Shown here: one piece after another, positions 9,807 to 21,017 of the stretch
Layout of the letters: each line of letters starts with the position of its first letter
How positions within the stretch are numbered: position 1 is the stretch's first letter
NCBI RefSeq assembly: GCF_023898315.1
Contig: NC_064625.1
Span: 101,914,269 to 101,978,268, forward strand
From: Schistocerca nitens
Lineage: Eukaryota; Arthropoda; Insecta; Orthoptera; Acrididae
Reading direction: 5' to 3'
Length of the DNA: 64,000 nt
Notes under the pieces: generated by a model
What the model was told of the DNA's origin: nothing
The model's input: only the letters and a program-made list of their open reading frames with translations
Databases searched by the model: none
Position numbers and translations under genes: made by a program

Positions 9807-11255
9807 GGGGGCTCCGGAACTCCCTATACTTGCAATGTTAAAACAACACTTATAAATTACATCTTTCCTCACAAAGTATTTGAGGTAGGAAGTTGAACTT
9901 TTTACAGATTATTTATTGGAATATGGGCTACAACTTAACACAGGGATTTTACAAAATTTTAGTTCAGTTATTAAAGATGATTTTTTTTCAATTGTAATGA
10001 AAATTCACAACATTGTTTTGCAATTTTTTATTTATATATTCAAAAATATACGGTTTTTTGGAAAAAGGCTGTGTTAAATTATGCAGAAGGTACTGTGTAA
10101 CATTTACTGAAAGTTTGAAACAAATATGTTTGGAAGATCCTTAGAAAACATGTAATTAGTATGAGAAAATAAAAGTTTTGGGAATCGAGCGACAAGGATT
10201 GGATTAACTTTTTAGTGCATTCCAGGTCCATAGGATGGATTATCTTCATCCTCTGCAAACTCCTCCTCCAGCTTCCTCTTGTTCCTCCTCCTCTTTACTC
10301 TTGCTTGTATTTCTAGACTCTTTACAGCCCTGTCTGCAGCCCGAAGGCGTTCCTTGTCTAAAGCAAGCATCGCTCGTACCATGTTAGAACCTATCTTCAT
10401 TCCCATATTTCTACTCGTAAATACCTTGCACCTTACAATGTTGCCATCATTGAAAGTCGCAACAGCATCATATACACCAAAGTGAAGTGTTTCTATTCCA
10501 ACAAATACAGTCTTGGGGATTCTCGACCATATAACACTATTTACACCTTCATTGGGGTTTTGAGTTTTTCCGTGAATACACTTTTTCAACAGTTCAGGTG
10601 CTGCTAAGTCTCTGAAAATAGGTTTTATCACCTCCATTATTGCATGAGGCAGACTATGCTTATGAGTGTACACTTCACCAGTTAGCAATCCTTTGTTATA
10701 TTTACACCAACTGTCTTCTTCTTTGGGACACAAGCTATGTTGGGGATTTCCTCGGTTGAAGAAGTATGAAAAAAAAGAGCCGAAACAGCCTTCTTCATTT
10801 CGTCGACACTTTGTGTATTTTGCCTAATAGCCATTCCATAATAGTTCTGTATTTTGTCAATTACACTGTCAGTTAACCTTCCCTTCCCATCCAACCCTTT
10901 ACCATCACTGAGTTTTTGTTTTTTGTACGAAGCTTTCAGTCGCCGAAGTCTTGTTCCCATTCCAGCGATATATATTGAACCATCACAGGTTAGCCACAAC
11001 ACATACTTTATCTCACATCACTAAAATGTACCTGATGAACACAGACGTTAATAATAACACCATTTGATAGCAGTTTAACAGCGCCACATTGGGTCACGCC
11101 CATGTAGAACACATTTCAAAAAAAATTTAAAAATAGTTGTAGTCTTCGGAATTGAATGAATTATATATCTATTAAAAGGTAATAGTCTGCAGATTCAGAA
11201 AACGCAAAAAAGTAAAAATTGAACTTTTCATGATTTTGAGCCTTTCCGGAGCCCC
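9807..11255 (-). mobile_element. TTAA-flanked Kolobok-like DNA transposon, copy 1
   Basis: Terminal inverted repeats begin GGGG(G)CTCCGGAA and are flanked on both sides by TTAA (9803-9806 and 11256-11259). The flanking mariner reads continuously if the element and one TTAA are removed, so TTAA is the duplicated target. Known TTAA users are piggyBac, Kolobok and Sola3; the encoded protein is unlike piggyBac as I know it and resembles the Mutator-like-domain/Kolobok type. 1449 bp; N-terminal coding region lost. Confidence 0.8.
10212..11002 (-). pseudogene. Kolobok-like transposase, C-terminal two thirds, one frameshift
   Basis: Two overlapping frames (10682-11002, then 10212-10733) join at a CVPK / CPKEED junction through one frameshift. 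Recognisable blocks are GMGTRLRRLK, DSWCKYNKGLL, PIFRDLAAPELLKKCIHGKTQNPNE, VIWSRIPKTVFVG and a basic tail (RRRNKRKLEEEF) ending YGPGMH. These fit the insect proteins annotated as carrying a Mutator-like transposase domain, from memory. The N-terminus present in copy 2 (MSKSKVIRNPLKAFKKRRN) is absent, so this is an internal-deletion derivative. Confidence 0.7.
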
Positions 11256-11347
11256 TTAAGACACGACTTCTATGTCACCACAAAAGTGCAAATGAACTTC
11301 TCCATATCCATGACAAGCAGGACCTCACACAAGTCTGCGTACTCGAG

Positions 11348-11875
11348 AGTGTTATATCCTAGCCAGTAATGCCAACCGAGCCCGCTGCCAAAAAGGTTGG
11401 CAGCATCAAGTCCGGACGCCGTCCGCATAAGCAGCGCCAGCGATACAGGAAATCGCCGCAAGTCTGCGCGCGTCACGGCTGGCTTCTGGCTTCTTAAGCG
11501 CTGGAGTCGCGAGCGCTAGGACAGTTCTGTATTCGCCGCTCAGTTGTATACTCGCCACCGAATTGTGTACCTGCTAGTCAGTTGTGTGTTCATCGCAGCA
11601 GAGTTGTTGTTTGTCGTCAGCCGACGCTGACCTAGCCGCTCCGACTCGAACTAGACAGATTTCTGTAGACCATGTTCACCACTGTGTTCTGTATCGTCGT
11701 TAATAAAGATAAGTACCGACTTTCATTTAATCCGAGTGTTTGGGTTTTCATCATTCTGTTCACTGTTCCAGCGGACCGGTCGGCCCTCTATTAAAAGTGT
11801 GGCGGTGACTTCGTAGGCAGTTTCTACAGCGAAGTGTTGTCGCTACGAAGGCCGTCACAAAAGACAGGAGATCAC
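11348..11875 (+). mobile_element. solo LTR (class unknown) inside mariner M2
   Basis: Starts TGTTATATCC after GAGAG and ends near a GACAG that continues into the mariner frame (a 5-bp duplication with one mismatch). Mariner translation resumes as ITKLHWTV. An AATAAA occurs near 11701 with a GT-rich region downstream. No internal coding region or second LTR. The exact right edge is uncertain by a few bases. Confidence 0.6.
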
Positions 11876-11917
11876 AAAACTTCATTGGACTGTTATCTGT
11901 CATCCACCCTACAGCCC

Positions 11918-12112
11918 TGGCCGGTCGCAGTGGCCGAGCGGTTCTAGGCGCTTCAGTCCTGAACTGCGTGACCGCTACGGTCGCAGGTTCGAATCCTGTC
12001 TCGGACATGGATGTGTGTGATGTCCTTAGGTTAGTTAGGTTTAAGTAGTTCAAAGTTCTAGGGCACTGATAACGTCAGATGTTAAGTCCCATAGTGCTCA
12101 GAGCCATTTGAA
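11918..12112 (+). repeat. SINE family 1, full length, inside mariner M2
   Basis: tRNA-like head with A-box region near 11930-11950, and B-box GGTTCGAATCC near 11987. 10-bp perfect duplication, CCTACAGCCC, at 11908-11917 and 12113-12122. It splits the HPPYSP motif of the transposase. Confidence 0.95.
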
Positions 12113-12666
12113 CCTACAGCCCGGATATAGCTCCTTCCGACTTCCGTGTGTTTGGCCCATTGAAGAATACACTCCATGGGAAGCAGTATGAGGACGATGG
12201 AAAGTTTATTGATGTAGCAAGACGATGTCTGCGACGTCAGTTAGTAGAGTGGTACCACGCAGACGTACAGGCCCTTCAAGTAACGTGGCGTAAGTCTGCA
12301 GTATTCAACGGAGATTAGGTTGAAAAACAGAGTTTCGTACCCAAAAAAGTAGGGAATAATTTGGCATCCTGGAATTCTGAATTAAACGAAACTGCTCCCA
12401 GAAAAAAATAAATTACGTTACTTATTGAACGCCCCTTGTACGAAAGAATCGACCTCATATTGATAATATCCTCAGCAAGTGATTATCCCTTCCTGAAGCC
12501 CTCTTGATATTCCCCCAACTGTAGATTTGTTGTTTCACCCTATTCTGTAGAGTTTTGTGAGGACCTTATAAGTTATTAGCAGGTGAGAGACGCCACGGTA
12601 GTTTTTGACTGTTCTGTTCCTCGTATTATGTAGTGGTTGAATTACGGCCGAAGTCCAGACACTTTA

Positions 12667-13820
12667 CAAATGGTTCAAATGGCTCTGAGCACTATGGGAC
12701 TCAACATCTTAGGTCATAAGTCCCCTAGAACTTACAAGGGAACCTCCCCATCGCACCCCCCTCAGATTTAGTTATAAGTTGGCACAGTGGATAGGCCTTG
12801 AAAAACTGAACACAGATCAATTGAGAAAACAGGAAGAACTTGTGTGGAACTGTGAAAAAATAAGCAAAATATACAAACTGAGTAGTTCAAGGGAAGATAG
12901 GCAACATTATGGACGATGGGAACGCAGGAGCGCCGTGGTCTCGTGGTAACGTGAGCAGCTGCGGAACGAAAGGTCCTTGATTCAAATCTTCCATCGAGTG
13001 AAAAGTTTAACTTTTTATTTTCAGTTTATGTGACAAACTCTTATGTTTTCATCACTTTTTTGGGAGTGATCATCACATCCACAAGAAAACCTAAATCGGG
13101 CAAGGTAGAAGAATCTTTTTACCCATTCGCCAGGTATACAAGTTAGGTGGGTCGACAACATATTCCTGTCATGTGACGCACATGCCGTCACCAGTGTCGT
13201 ATAAAATATATCAGATGTGTTTTCCTGTGGAGGAATCGGTTGACCTATGACCTTGCGATCAAATATTTTCTGTTCCCATTGGAGAGGCACGTCCTTTCGT
13301 CTACTAATCGCACGGTTTTGCGATGCGGTCGCAAAACACAGACACTAAACTTATTACAGTGAACAGAGATGTCAATGAACGAACGGACAGATAATAACTA
13401 TGCAAAAATAAAGAAAGTAAAATTTTCAGTCGAGGGAAAACTTGAACCAAGGACCTCTCGTTCCGCAGCTGCTCACGCTACCACGGGACCACGACGCTCC
13501 TAACCTGACAGAGTCCATTATGTGGCGCATGGACTACTCAGTTTGTATATTTTGCTTACTTTTTCACAGTTCCACACAACTTCTTCCTGTTTTCTCAATT
13601 GATCTGTGTTCAGTTTATCAAGGCCTATCCACTGTGCCAACTTATAACTAAATCTGAGGGGGGTGCGATGGGGAGGTTCCCTTGCTAGAACTACTTAAAC
13701 CTAACTAACCTAAGGACATCACACACACCCATGCCCGAGGCAGGATTCGAACCTGCGACCGTAGCAGTCCCGCGATTGCGGACTGCAGCGCCAGAACCGC
13801 TAGACCACCGTGGCCGGCCC
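12667..13820 (-). repeat. SINE family 1, split by foldback F1
   Basis: Two parts, 12667-12734 (tail half) and 13688-13820 (B-box, A-box and head), rejoin into one reverse SINE when the 950-bp foldback is removed. Outer duplication is poorly preserved (ACTTTAC versus ACTTTCC). Confidence 0.9.
12735..13684. mobile_element. foldback element F1, copy 1 (tRNA-like modules in both arms)
   Basis: 950 bp with two inverted arms of about 285 bp (12735-13019 and 13400-13684), termini CAAGGGAACCTCCCCATCGC. Near the inner end of each arm sits a tRNA-like module: GTGGTCTCGTGGTAACGTG (A-box-like) and a B-box GATTCAAATC at 12979-12988; the right arm mirrors it. Flanks TTA (12732-12734) and CTA (13685-13687) fit a 3-bp duplication with one mutation. 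The middle holds an 89-codon reverse frame (13021-13290) of unknown nature that is shared with copy 3. No transposase seen, so probably non-autonomous. Confidence 0.9.
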
Positions 13821-14244
13821 ACTTTCCACATTTTGCGCCTTCTCAGACGTATTATTTTTTCTCGGATGGGCCAACTACGGACCACGTGCAATTTCACTTC
13901 GTTACTGCTTCTTCTCTTCTATACTTCCAGTAATCTTTCATCCGTTCCGTATGAAAGTTCTTTCTGTCTTCTGACGACTTCACATTAGCGTTTTTCCACT
14001 CTCGTACTTTGTATTATTTCCATATTCTTTTTCCCTAAACGCTTCTCGGCGAATTGTTTCTTCAACTTTTATATTATTTTTCCCTAAATCCTTTTTTGGT
14101 TCGTGCATTCAACTTCCTGTTCTTCTTATCGCACAAATATTTTGAGATCTTTTTGGTTAATCTATTGTTTTGCATTCTATATAAATGTCCAAAAAGTTTC
14201 ACAAGCTGCGACATTGTCGCGAGTAAAACAATGACCCATATATA

Positions 14245-14455
14245 CAGTAAGTTTCCTTTATGTCTATGGTCAAACATTTTGTTAACAGATTACCGGTTTC
14301 GGTCTATAATGACCATCTGTTTTATAAAAGCAAAATCCTAATGTACTGCAGCCATAGTGGCATCGTCAAACAGATCTGATGATGGTCATTATCGACCGAA
14401 ACCGGTAATCTGTTAACAAACAGTTTGTGACCATAGACATAATGGAAACTTATTG
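14245..14455. mobile_element. small inverted-repeat element (MITE-like)
   Basis: Arms of about 75 bp (14245-14320 and 14379-14455) are inverted copies sharing GTTAACAGATTACCGGTTTC and ATAATGACCATC. The loop is about 58 bp. Total 211 bp, no coding. No clear duplication identified. Confidence 0.75.
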
Positions 14456-15864
14456 TCCAAAAAAAATATCAGTCGTCAATATCCCATTACTTCTGATACG
14501 TTTCGATAAGTTTCGTCGGTACTTTGCAGCTTCCAACGTTCGATACCTTTTCATGTGCCGTCTCACGAGCTTTTCTAATTTACTTAAAATATAGTTTAAT
14601 GCTAGACATTGGCTTGGATAGACAATCTCTACTATATTGTAATGTGTCACTTTTGCATTTGAAGACACGCGGTTTTTGTTCTATGTTATGCATCCTTTCC
14701 TTTATAGCAGCTATTTTCGAAACAGTTTTCTTGGATTATCTTACCAAGATATTTAAGTTTTTTTTAACCTTTTGCTATTTTCCCAGTATCTGTTTTCAGA
14801 AATTTAGGTTCATTCTTAATGGTAGTAAAAAATTTGGTTTTTTTCTGCAGAAACTCTTAAGCCTTTGGTAGTGCTATTTGTTGTAAGAGATTGACCTGTT
14901 TTACAGCAGATGTAACATTATCTGAAAGTTTAGCAAAGTTTTGTGCAATTATGAGACATTTTATTTGAATATTTTTGTTTCCTCTTCCCAAAATTATCGA
15001 TGAAATGCTATATTTACCTTAGTTTTCCATTTCAAATTCTCTCTGTCTCTTCTACAACACAATTAAAAGGATCTGTAGATAGGCCATTGCATTGCAGTAC
15101 TAGGTTTATTTCGAAGGGATGAGATATTTTTCTATAACCATCATTTTAGATACTGTGCCTATAAGCCTTTCACGAATCAGATTTGCTAATTTAGACTTTG
15201 TACCACATGCTAGAATTGTTTTAGATAGTGTTCATCTGTCAACACAATCAAATGTTCTTTTGTATTCCACTAACATTACTACAGTATCTTTTGTATTCAG
15301 TAATCTGTAGCGAATCTCTGACTTCAGTTAATTATTTTTTTAGAAAATAATCTACCTATCCCAGAACTGTCTTGATATTCACTTAAATAATGTTGTGTGT
15401 ACTCTGTTTAATAAAATCTTGCAAAATATTTCATGTGCAACTGGTAGCAAAGACGTTCCTCTGTAGTTGCTAATGTCTTATTTATTTCCTTTCTTATGCA
15501 ATGAAAGTTTCGTAGCTACCTTAGCCGCTCATGCGAATTTTCTGTTTTTCCAGATTTCCTGAAAGATTAATATTAGCTCATTTTTTTTAATTTCTGGTAT
15601 AGATCATTTCAAACATTCTACTGTAACAGAGTCTTCTCTACTAGCTTAATTGTTATTTAAGGTTTTAACTACTTCTTCAATTTCACTGATAGTCGGAGGT
15701 AAATCTTCTTCCACATTTTCATGAGCGTTTGAGAATATCAGTTTATGAATTGATTCTGGACAATGACGAAGGTAATCAAAATATTTTGCAAGTATTTAGC
15801 AATGTTCAGCGTTAAGTAAGTCAAGTTTCTTATTTTCATTAATGAAACACACACTTGTGATCTA

Positions 15865-17322
15865 CACTCACGCTCATAAATTTAGGATAATGCTGATACA
15901 TGGTGAAACAACGCTCTGGTGGGCGGTTTGCAGGTTTAAATCACCTCGGGGTATGACCATGCGGTGCATTTGACCTGTGGTCGTCTCACGGTGGCGCTGG
16001 CAGCAGTCCACATACGCAGAGGTGTGTTGGTGCATGTCAGAGAACAGTGCAGCGAGTAAGACGTGCTAATGGTGACTGTGTGTTGAAAATAGCTCAAAGA
16101 ACACATACTGATGACGTTATGAGGGGTATAATACTAGGGCGACTGGAGGCTGGTCGAACACAGCAGGTCGTAGCACGGGCCCTCCGTGTGCCACAAAGTG
16201 TGATGTCAGGATTATGGCAACGATTCCAGCAGACAGGAAACGTGTCCAGGCGCTACAGTACGGGACGTCCCCAGCGCACAACACCACAAGAAGACCGATA
16301 TCTCACCATCAGTGCCGGGAGACGGCCACGGAGTGCTGCACGTAGCCTTGCTCGGGACCTTACCGCAGCCACTGGAACACTTTTCTCCAGACACACAGTC
16401 TACAGACGACTGAACAGACATGGTTTATTCGCCCGGAGACCTGCAAGGTGCATTCCACTGACCCCTGGTCACAGGAGAGCCCGTAAAGCCTGGTGTCAAG
16501 GACACAGTACATGGTCATTGGAACAGTGGTCCCAGGTTATGTACATGCACGAGTCCACGTATAGTCTGAACAGTGATTCTCACCGGGTTTTCATCTGGCG
16601 TGAACCAGGAACCAGATACCAACCCCTTAATGTCCTTGAAAGGGGCCTGTATGGAGGTCGTGGTTTGAAGGTGTGAGGTGGGATTATGATTGGTGAACGT
16701 ACACCCCTGCATTTCTTTGACAAAGGAACTGTAACAGGTCAGGTGTCTCCGGACGTCATTTTGCAGCAGTATGTCCGCCTTTTCAGGGGTGCAGTTGCCC
16801 CACGTTCCTCCTGATGGATGACAACGTACGGCCCCACTGAGCTGCCATCGTGGAGGAGTACCTTGGAACAGAAGATACCAGGCGAATGGAGTGGCCTGCC
16901 TGTTCTCCAGACCTAAACCCCATCGAGCACGTCTGGGATGCTCTCGGTAGACGTATCGCTGCACGTCTTCAAACCCCTACGACACTTCAGGAGCTCCGAC
17001 GGGCACTGGTGCAAGAATGGGAGGCTATACCCCAGCAGCTGCTCGGCTACCTGATCCAGAGTATGCCAACCTGTTATGCGGCATGTGTACGTTGGCATGG
17101 TGATCATATACCATACTGATGTCGGAGAACATGTGCAGGAACAGTGGCGTTTTGAAACACATGTGTTTCGAGAACGCTTTCTCAACTTATCACTAATACC
17201 AAGGACTTACAGATCTGTCGTGTGTGTTGCCTATGTGCCTATGCTGTTAGCGCCAGTTTTGTGTAGTGCCACGTTGTGTGGCATAACATTCTGCATTTAT
17301 CCTTAATTTATGAGGATGAGTG
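15865..17322 (+). mobile_element. Tc1-like element (family T3), 1458 bp
   Basis: TA at 15863-15864 and 17323-17324. Ends CACTCACGCTCATAAATTTA (left) and TTAATTTATGAGGATGAGTG (right) form imperfect inverted repeats. It carries a broken transposase gene. It is inserted in the old LINE at 14020-17520, whose reading resumes on either side. Confidence 0.9.
16047..17119 (+). pseudogene. Tc1 transposase (DD34E), disrupted
   Basis: The frame 16047-16676 carries the N-terminal paired helix-turn-helix (RTQQVVARALRVPQSVMSGLW) and runs to a stop. The catalytic half resumes in other frames: a second Asp at MDDNVRPH (about 16815), and the frame 16850-17119 with SPDLNPIEHVWD (Glu). 34 residues separate Asp and Glu, counting one in-frame stop. 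A frameshift near 16660 and stops disable it. Confidence 0.85.
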
Positions 17323-17524
17323 TAGTATCCCTTCACTATACCATTAAATGTTTCATAAAAATGACGGTTATTATATTTGAAAAGTTTTCCTCAATATCTA
17401 CAAATTTCCTCTTTTCTCTTTTAGTTCTAATTATCCTTGCTGTTTTCTTTCTTTGTTATTTGCCATGCATGTCGGTGGCTTGAGGACTCCTTAGGCATCA
17501 GAACCCAGTATGTTATGCTAATTT

Positions 17525-18536
17525 GACACAAGGGTATCTTCAGGAGTGCCCCAGCGAAGTCTGATTGGACTCTTCTTGGCCGGCCGCGGTGACCGAGCGG
17601 TTCTAGGCGCTTCAGTCCGGAACCGTGCGACTGCTACGGCCGCAGGTTCGAATCCTGCTTCAGGCATGGATGTATGTGATGTCCTTAGGTTAGTTAGGTT
17701 TAAGTAGTTCTAAGTTCTAGGGGACTGATGATCTCAGAAGTTAAGTCCCATAGTGCTCAGAGCCATTTGAACCATTTGAACTCTTCTTGTTTTCTGAACA
17801 CATATATGATTTGGCGGACAAGATAAGCATCAGTCAGCTGCTGTTTGCTGATGATGGTTCGGTGCATGGGCAAATGTTGTCACTGAGTGGCTGTAGGAGG
17901 AGACAAGTCGGCTTAGACAAAATTTGTAGTTTGTGGGATGAATGGCAGGTGGCTCTAAATGTACAAAAATATAAATTAATGCGGAGGAGTAGGAGAAAGA
18001 AATCCGCAATGTACGGGTAAAGCTTTAGTGGTGTGGTACTTGACATAGTCACGTCGATTAAATATCTAGGCGTCACGTTGCAAAGCGACGTAAAATGGAA
18101 TGAGCATGTAGGAATTGGAGCTGGGAAGGCGGGTGGTCGATTTCAATTTAGTAGGAGAATTTTAGGAAAGTATGAGTCATCTGTAAAGCGGACCGCATAT
18201 AAGACACTAGTGTCACCTATTCTTGAGTACTGTTGGAGTGTTTGTGATCGGCAGCAGATTAGGGTAAAGGAAGACATCGAAGCGGGCTAGTAGATTTATT
18301 ACAGTTAGGTTCGAACAACACGCAATTATTAAGGAGCTGCTTCGAGAATGTAAATGGGAATCCCTGGAGGGAAGGCGACGTTCTTTTCGAGAAACAGTGT
18401 TTGAGAAAATTTAGAGATCTGGCATTTCAGGCTGAGTGCACAACGATTCTACTACCGCCAACGTACATTTCGCGAAAGGACCATGGATATAAGGTTAGGG
18501 ACATTGGAGCTCGTACTGAAGATATACAGGGTGGTC
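17525..18536 (+). mobile_element. jockey-type LINE (family B), left part
   Basis: RT motifs appear once the SINE at 17579-17779 is removed: SSGVPQRSLIGL, LLFADDGSVHGQ (Asp pair), then GVVLDIVTSIKYLGVTLQSD and KTLVSPILEYC. Its 3' end lies beyond the mariner, at 21018-21150, ending in a GTAGATGTAGG tail. Stops make it inactive. Confidence 0.85.
17579..17779 (+). repeat. SINE family 1, full length, inside the RT domain
   Basis: 10-bp perfect duplication, ACTCTTCTTG, at 17569-17578 and 17780-17789. Head, central domain and tail all present. Splits the LINE between the SGVPQ and FADD motifs. Confidence 0.95.
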
Positions 18537-20412
18537 CATTGATAGTTGCCGGGCCAAATATCTCAAGAAAAAAGTGTCAAACGAAAAAACTACACATTAC
18601 GAAATTCGTCTAGTTTGAAGGAGGAAACCAGATGGCGCTATGGTTGGCCCACTAGATGGCGCTGCCATAGGTCAAACGGATATCAACTCCGTTTTTTAAA
18701 ATAGGAACCCCCATTTTTTATTACATATTCGTGTACTACGTAAAGAAATATGAATGTTGTTTTAGTTTGACCAACTTTTTCGCGCTGTAATAGTCACACA
18801 CATATGGCACACAATTTTAGACTAACAGTTGGTAACAGGTAGGTTTTTTAAATTAAAATACAGAACGTAGGTACGTTTGAACATTTTATTTCGTTTGTTC
18901 CAATGTGATACATGTACCTTTATGATTTTATCATTTCTGAGAACGCATGCTGTTACAGCGTGATTACCTGTAAATACCACATTAATGCAATAAATGCTCA
19001 AAATGATGTCCGTCAACCTCAGTGCATTTGGCAATACGTGTAACGACATTCCTCTCAACAGCGAGTAGTTCCCCTTCCGCATTGTTCGCACATGCATTGA
19101 CAATGCGCTGACGCATGGTGTCAGGCGTTGTCAGTGGATGACGATAGCAAACATCCTTCAACCTTCCTCACAGAAAGAAATCCGGAGACGTCAGATCCGG
19201 CAAACGTGCGGGCCACGGTATGGTACTTCGACGACCAATCCACCTGTCATGAAATATGTCATTCAAAACCGCTTCAACCGCATGCGAGCTATGTGCCGGA
19301 CATCCATCATGTTGGAAGTACGTCGCCATTCTGTCATGCAGTGAAACATCTTGTAGTAACATCGGTAGAACATTACGTAGGAAATCAGCATAAATTGCAC
19401 CATTTAGATTGCCAACGATAAAATGGGAGCAATTATACTTCCTCCCATAATGCCGCACCATGCATTAACCCGCCAAGGTCGATGACGTTCCACTTGTCGC
19501 AGCCATCGTGGATATTCCGTTGCCCAATAGTGCCTATTATGCCGGTTTACGTTACCGCTGTTGGTGAATGACGCTTCGTCGCTAAATAGAACGCGTGCAA
19601 AAAATCTGTCATCGTCCCGTAATTTCTCTTGTGCCCTGTGGCAGAACTGTACACGACGTTCAAAGTCGTCACCATGGAATTCCTGGTTCATAGAAATACG
19701 GTACGGGTGCAATCGATGTTGATCTAGCATTCTCAACACCGACATTTTTGAGATTCCCGATTCTCGCGCACTTTGTGTGCTACTGATGTGCGGATTAGCC
19801 GCGACAGCAGCTGAAACACCTACTTGGGCATCATCATTTGTTGCAGGTCGTGGTTGACGTTTCACATGTGCCTGAACAGTGCCAGTTTCCTTAAATAACA
19901 TAACTATCCGGCGAACGGTCCGGACACTTGGATGATGTCGTCCAGGATACCGAGCAGCATACATAGCACACGCCCGTTGGGCATTTTGATCACCATAGCC
20001 GTACATCAACACGATATCGACCTTTTCCGCAATTGGTAAACGGTCCATTTTAACACGGGTGATGTATCACGAAGCAAATACCATCCGCACTGGCGGAATG
20101 TTACGTGATACCATGTACTTATACGTTTGTGACTATTACAGCACCATCTATCACAAAGCTAAAAAATTGGTCCAACTAAAACATTCACATTTCTTTACGT
20201 ACTACACGAATATGTAATAAAAACTGGGTGTTCCTATTTTAAAGAAAACGTAGTTGATATCCGTCTGACTTGTGGCAGCGCCATCTAGCGGGCCAACCAT
20301 AGCGCCATTTGGTTTCCCCCTTGAAGCTAGACAAGTTTCGTATTTGTAGTTTTTTCGTTTGACGCTTATTTCGTGAGATGTTTGGCCCGGTCACTATCAA
20401 TAGATCACGCTG
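18537..20412 (-). mobile_element. mariner-like element M3 (DD41D, rosa-like), 1876 bp
   Basis: TA at 18535-18536 and 20413-20414. TIRs CAGGGTGGTCCATTGATAGT (left) and, at the right, the complement of CAGCGTGATCTATTGATAGT. The subterminal GGGCCAAATATCTCA word is also mirrored. Carries one near-complete transposase with a single disruption. It is longer than typical mariners because of long AT-rich leaders. Confidence 0.9.
19168..20048 (-). pseudogene. mariner-like transposase, DD41D, one frameshift
   Basis: The frame 19404-20048 begins MDRLPIAEKVDIVLMYGYGD and covers the DNA-binding half and first Asp (VLFSDEASFTN). It slips into 19168-19461, which has the second Asp (FQHDGCPAHSS) and the third (ARLPDLTSPDFFL). 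I count 41 residues between the last two Asp, the spacing known for the rosa/DD41D group. One frameshift near 19430 and a missing C-terminus prevent function. Confidence 0.85.
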
Positions 20413-20975
20413 TATATGCTTCAATAGGAGCCCCAATATCCCTAACCTTATCTCCGTGGTCCTTTCGCGAAATGTACGTTGGCGGCAGTAGAATCGTTCT
20501 GCAGTCAGCCTCAGATGCCAGATCTCTAAATTTTCTCAAACAGTTTTCCTCGAAAATAACGTCGAATTCCCTTGAGGCATTCCCATCTGGATTCCCCAAG
20601 CATCTCCTTAATACTTGCGTGTGTTGTCCGAACCTACGGGTAATAAATCTACCAGCCCGCTTTTGAACTGCTTCGATGTCTTCCTTTACCCTACTCTGCT
20701 GCGGATCACAAACAGTCCAACAGTACTCAAGAACAGGTCACACTAGTGTCTTATATGCGGACCGCTTTACAGATGACTCATACTTTCCTAAAACTCTCCC
20801 AATAAATTGAAATCCACCACCCGCCTTCCCTGCTCCAATTCCTACATGCTCATTCCATTTCACGTCGCTTTGCAACGTGACGCCTAGATATTTAATCGAC
20901 GCGCCTATGTCAAGCACCACACCACTAAAGCTGTATAAGGAAATTACGGATTTCTTTCTCCTACTCCTCTGCTTA
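20413..20975 (-). mobile_element. jockey-type LINE family B, inverted second copy
   Basis: Reverse complement of about 17985-18535 with roughly 10 percent visible differences: VVLDIGASIKYLGVTLQSDV, IGAGKAGGGFQFIGRVLGKYE, KTLV. It stops at exactly the same base as the forward copy, next to the mariner terminus. This is an inverted-duplication arrangement around M3. Confidence 0.85.
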
Positions 20976-21017
20976 TTTCGTGAGATATTTGGCCCGGTCA
21001 TGATCAATGGACCACCC
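20976..21017 (-). repeat. isolated mariner M3 terminal fragment
   Basis: About 42 bp identical in layout to the M3 right end (GAGATATTTGGCCCGGTCA to GGACCACCCTG), followed by TA and then the forward LINE B 3' end. No transposase attached. Confidence 0.85.

Larger units (their letters stand above)
9003..12438 (+). pseudogene. mariner M2 transposase relic, split into three parts
   Basis: Pieces 9003-9802, 11260-11347 and about 11876-12438 align as one mariner. The start region ATGGCTTCTGTAATGGAG lies at 9106. The first Asp region is TGDEPRVYRFDTETKRQ, and the second is a decayed HDNARPHTS-like segment at 11312-11345. The third reads HPPYSPDIAPSDF from 11901 once the SINE is removed. Its right end reaches a TA at 12439-12440. 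A poly-C run (9469-9485), stops and frameshifts kill it. Interrupters are a Kolobok-like element, a solo LTR and a SINE. Confidence 0.8.
12441..14010 (-). pseudogene. LINE relic (NYRGV-type RT), with nested SINE and foldback
   Basis: Reverse reading at 12455-12610 gives KNYRGVS, then in shifted frames a YKVLTKLYRIG-like and an EDIINM-like segment. This is the start of a non-LTR RT core. The part right of the SINE (13821-14010) continues upstream protein. Many stops. The order of events is LINE first, then SINE (12667-13820), then foldback F1 inside the SINE. Confidence 0.6.
14020..17520 (-). pseudogene. ancient LINE, RT to C-terminus, heavily decayed
   Basis: Reverse reading, correcting for frameshifts, gives in order: PPTISEIEEVVKTLNNN (about 15690-15640), KVATKLSLHKKGNK, DISNYRGTSLLPVAHEIFCK (about 15470), KDTVVMLVEYKRTFDCVDR (first Asp, about 15270), then QNFAKLSDNVTSAVKQVNL, LRVSAEKTKFF, KKLKYLGKIIQ, and finally VKLFGHLYRMQNNRLTKKI near 14200. 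This is the canonical order of a non-LTR RT and its C-terminal segment. It is split by an inverted-repeat element (14245-14455) and by a Tc1 (15865-17322). Clade not assigned. Confidence 0.7.

Noticed and set aside
9807-11255. piggyBac transposon (because of TTAA)
   Set aside because: The protein blocks (HGKTQNPNE and WCKYN) do not match piggyBac transposases; a Kolobok-like assignment fits better, although Sola3 cannot be excluded.
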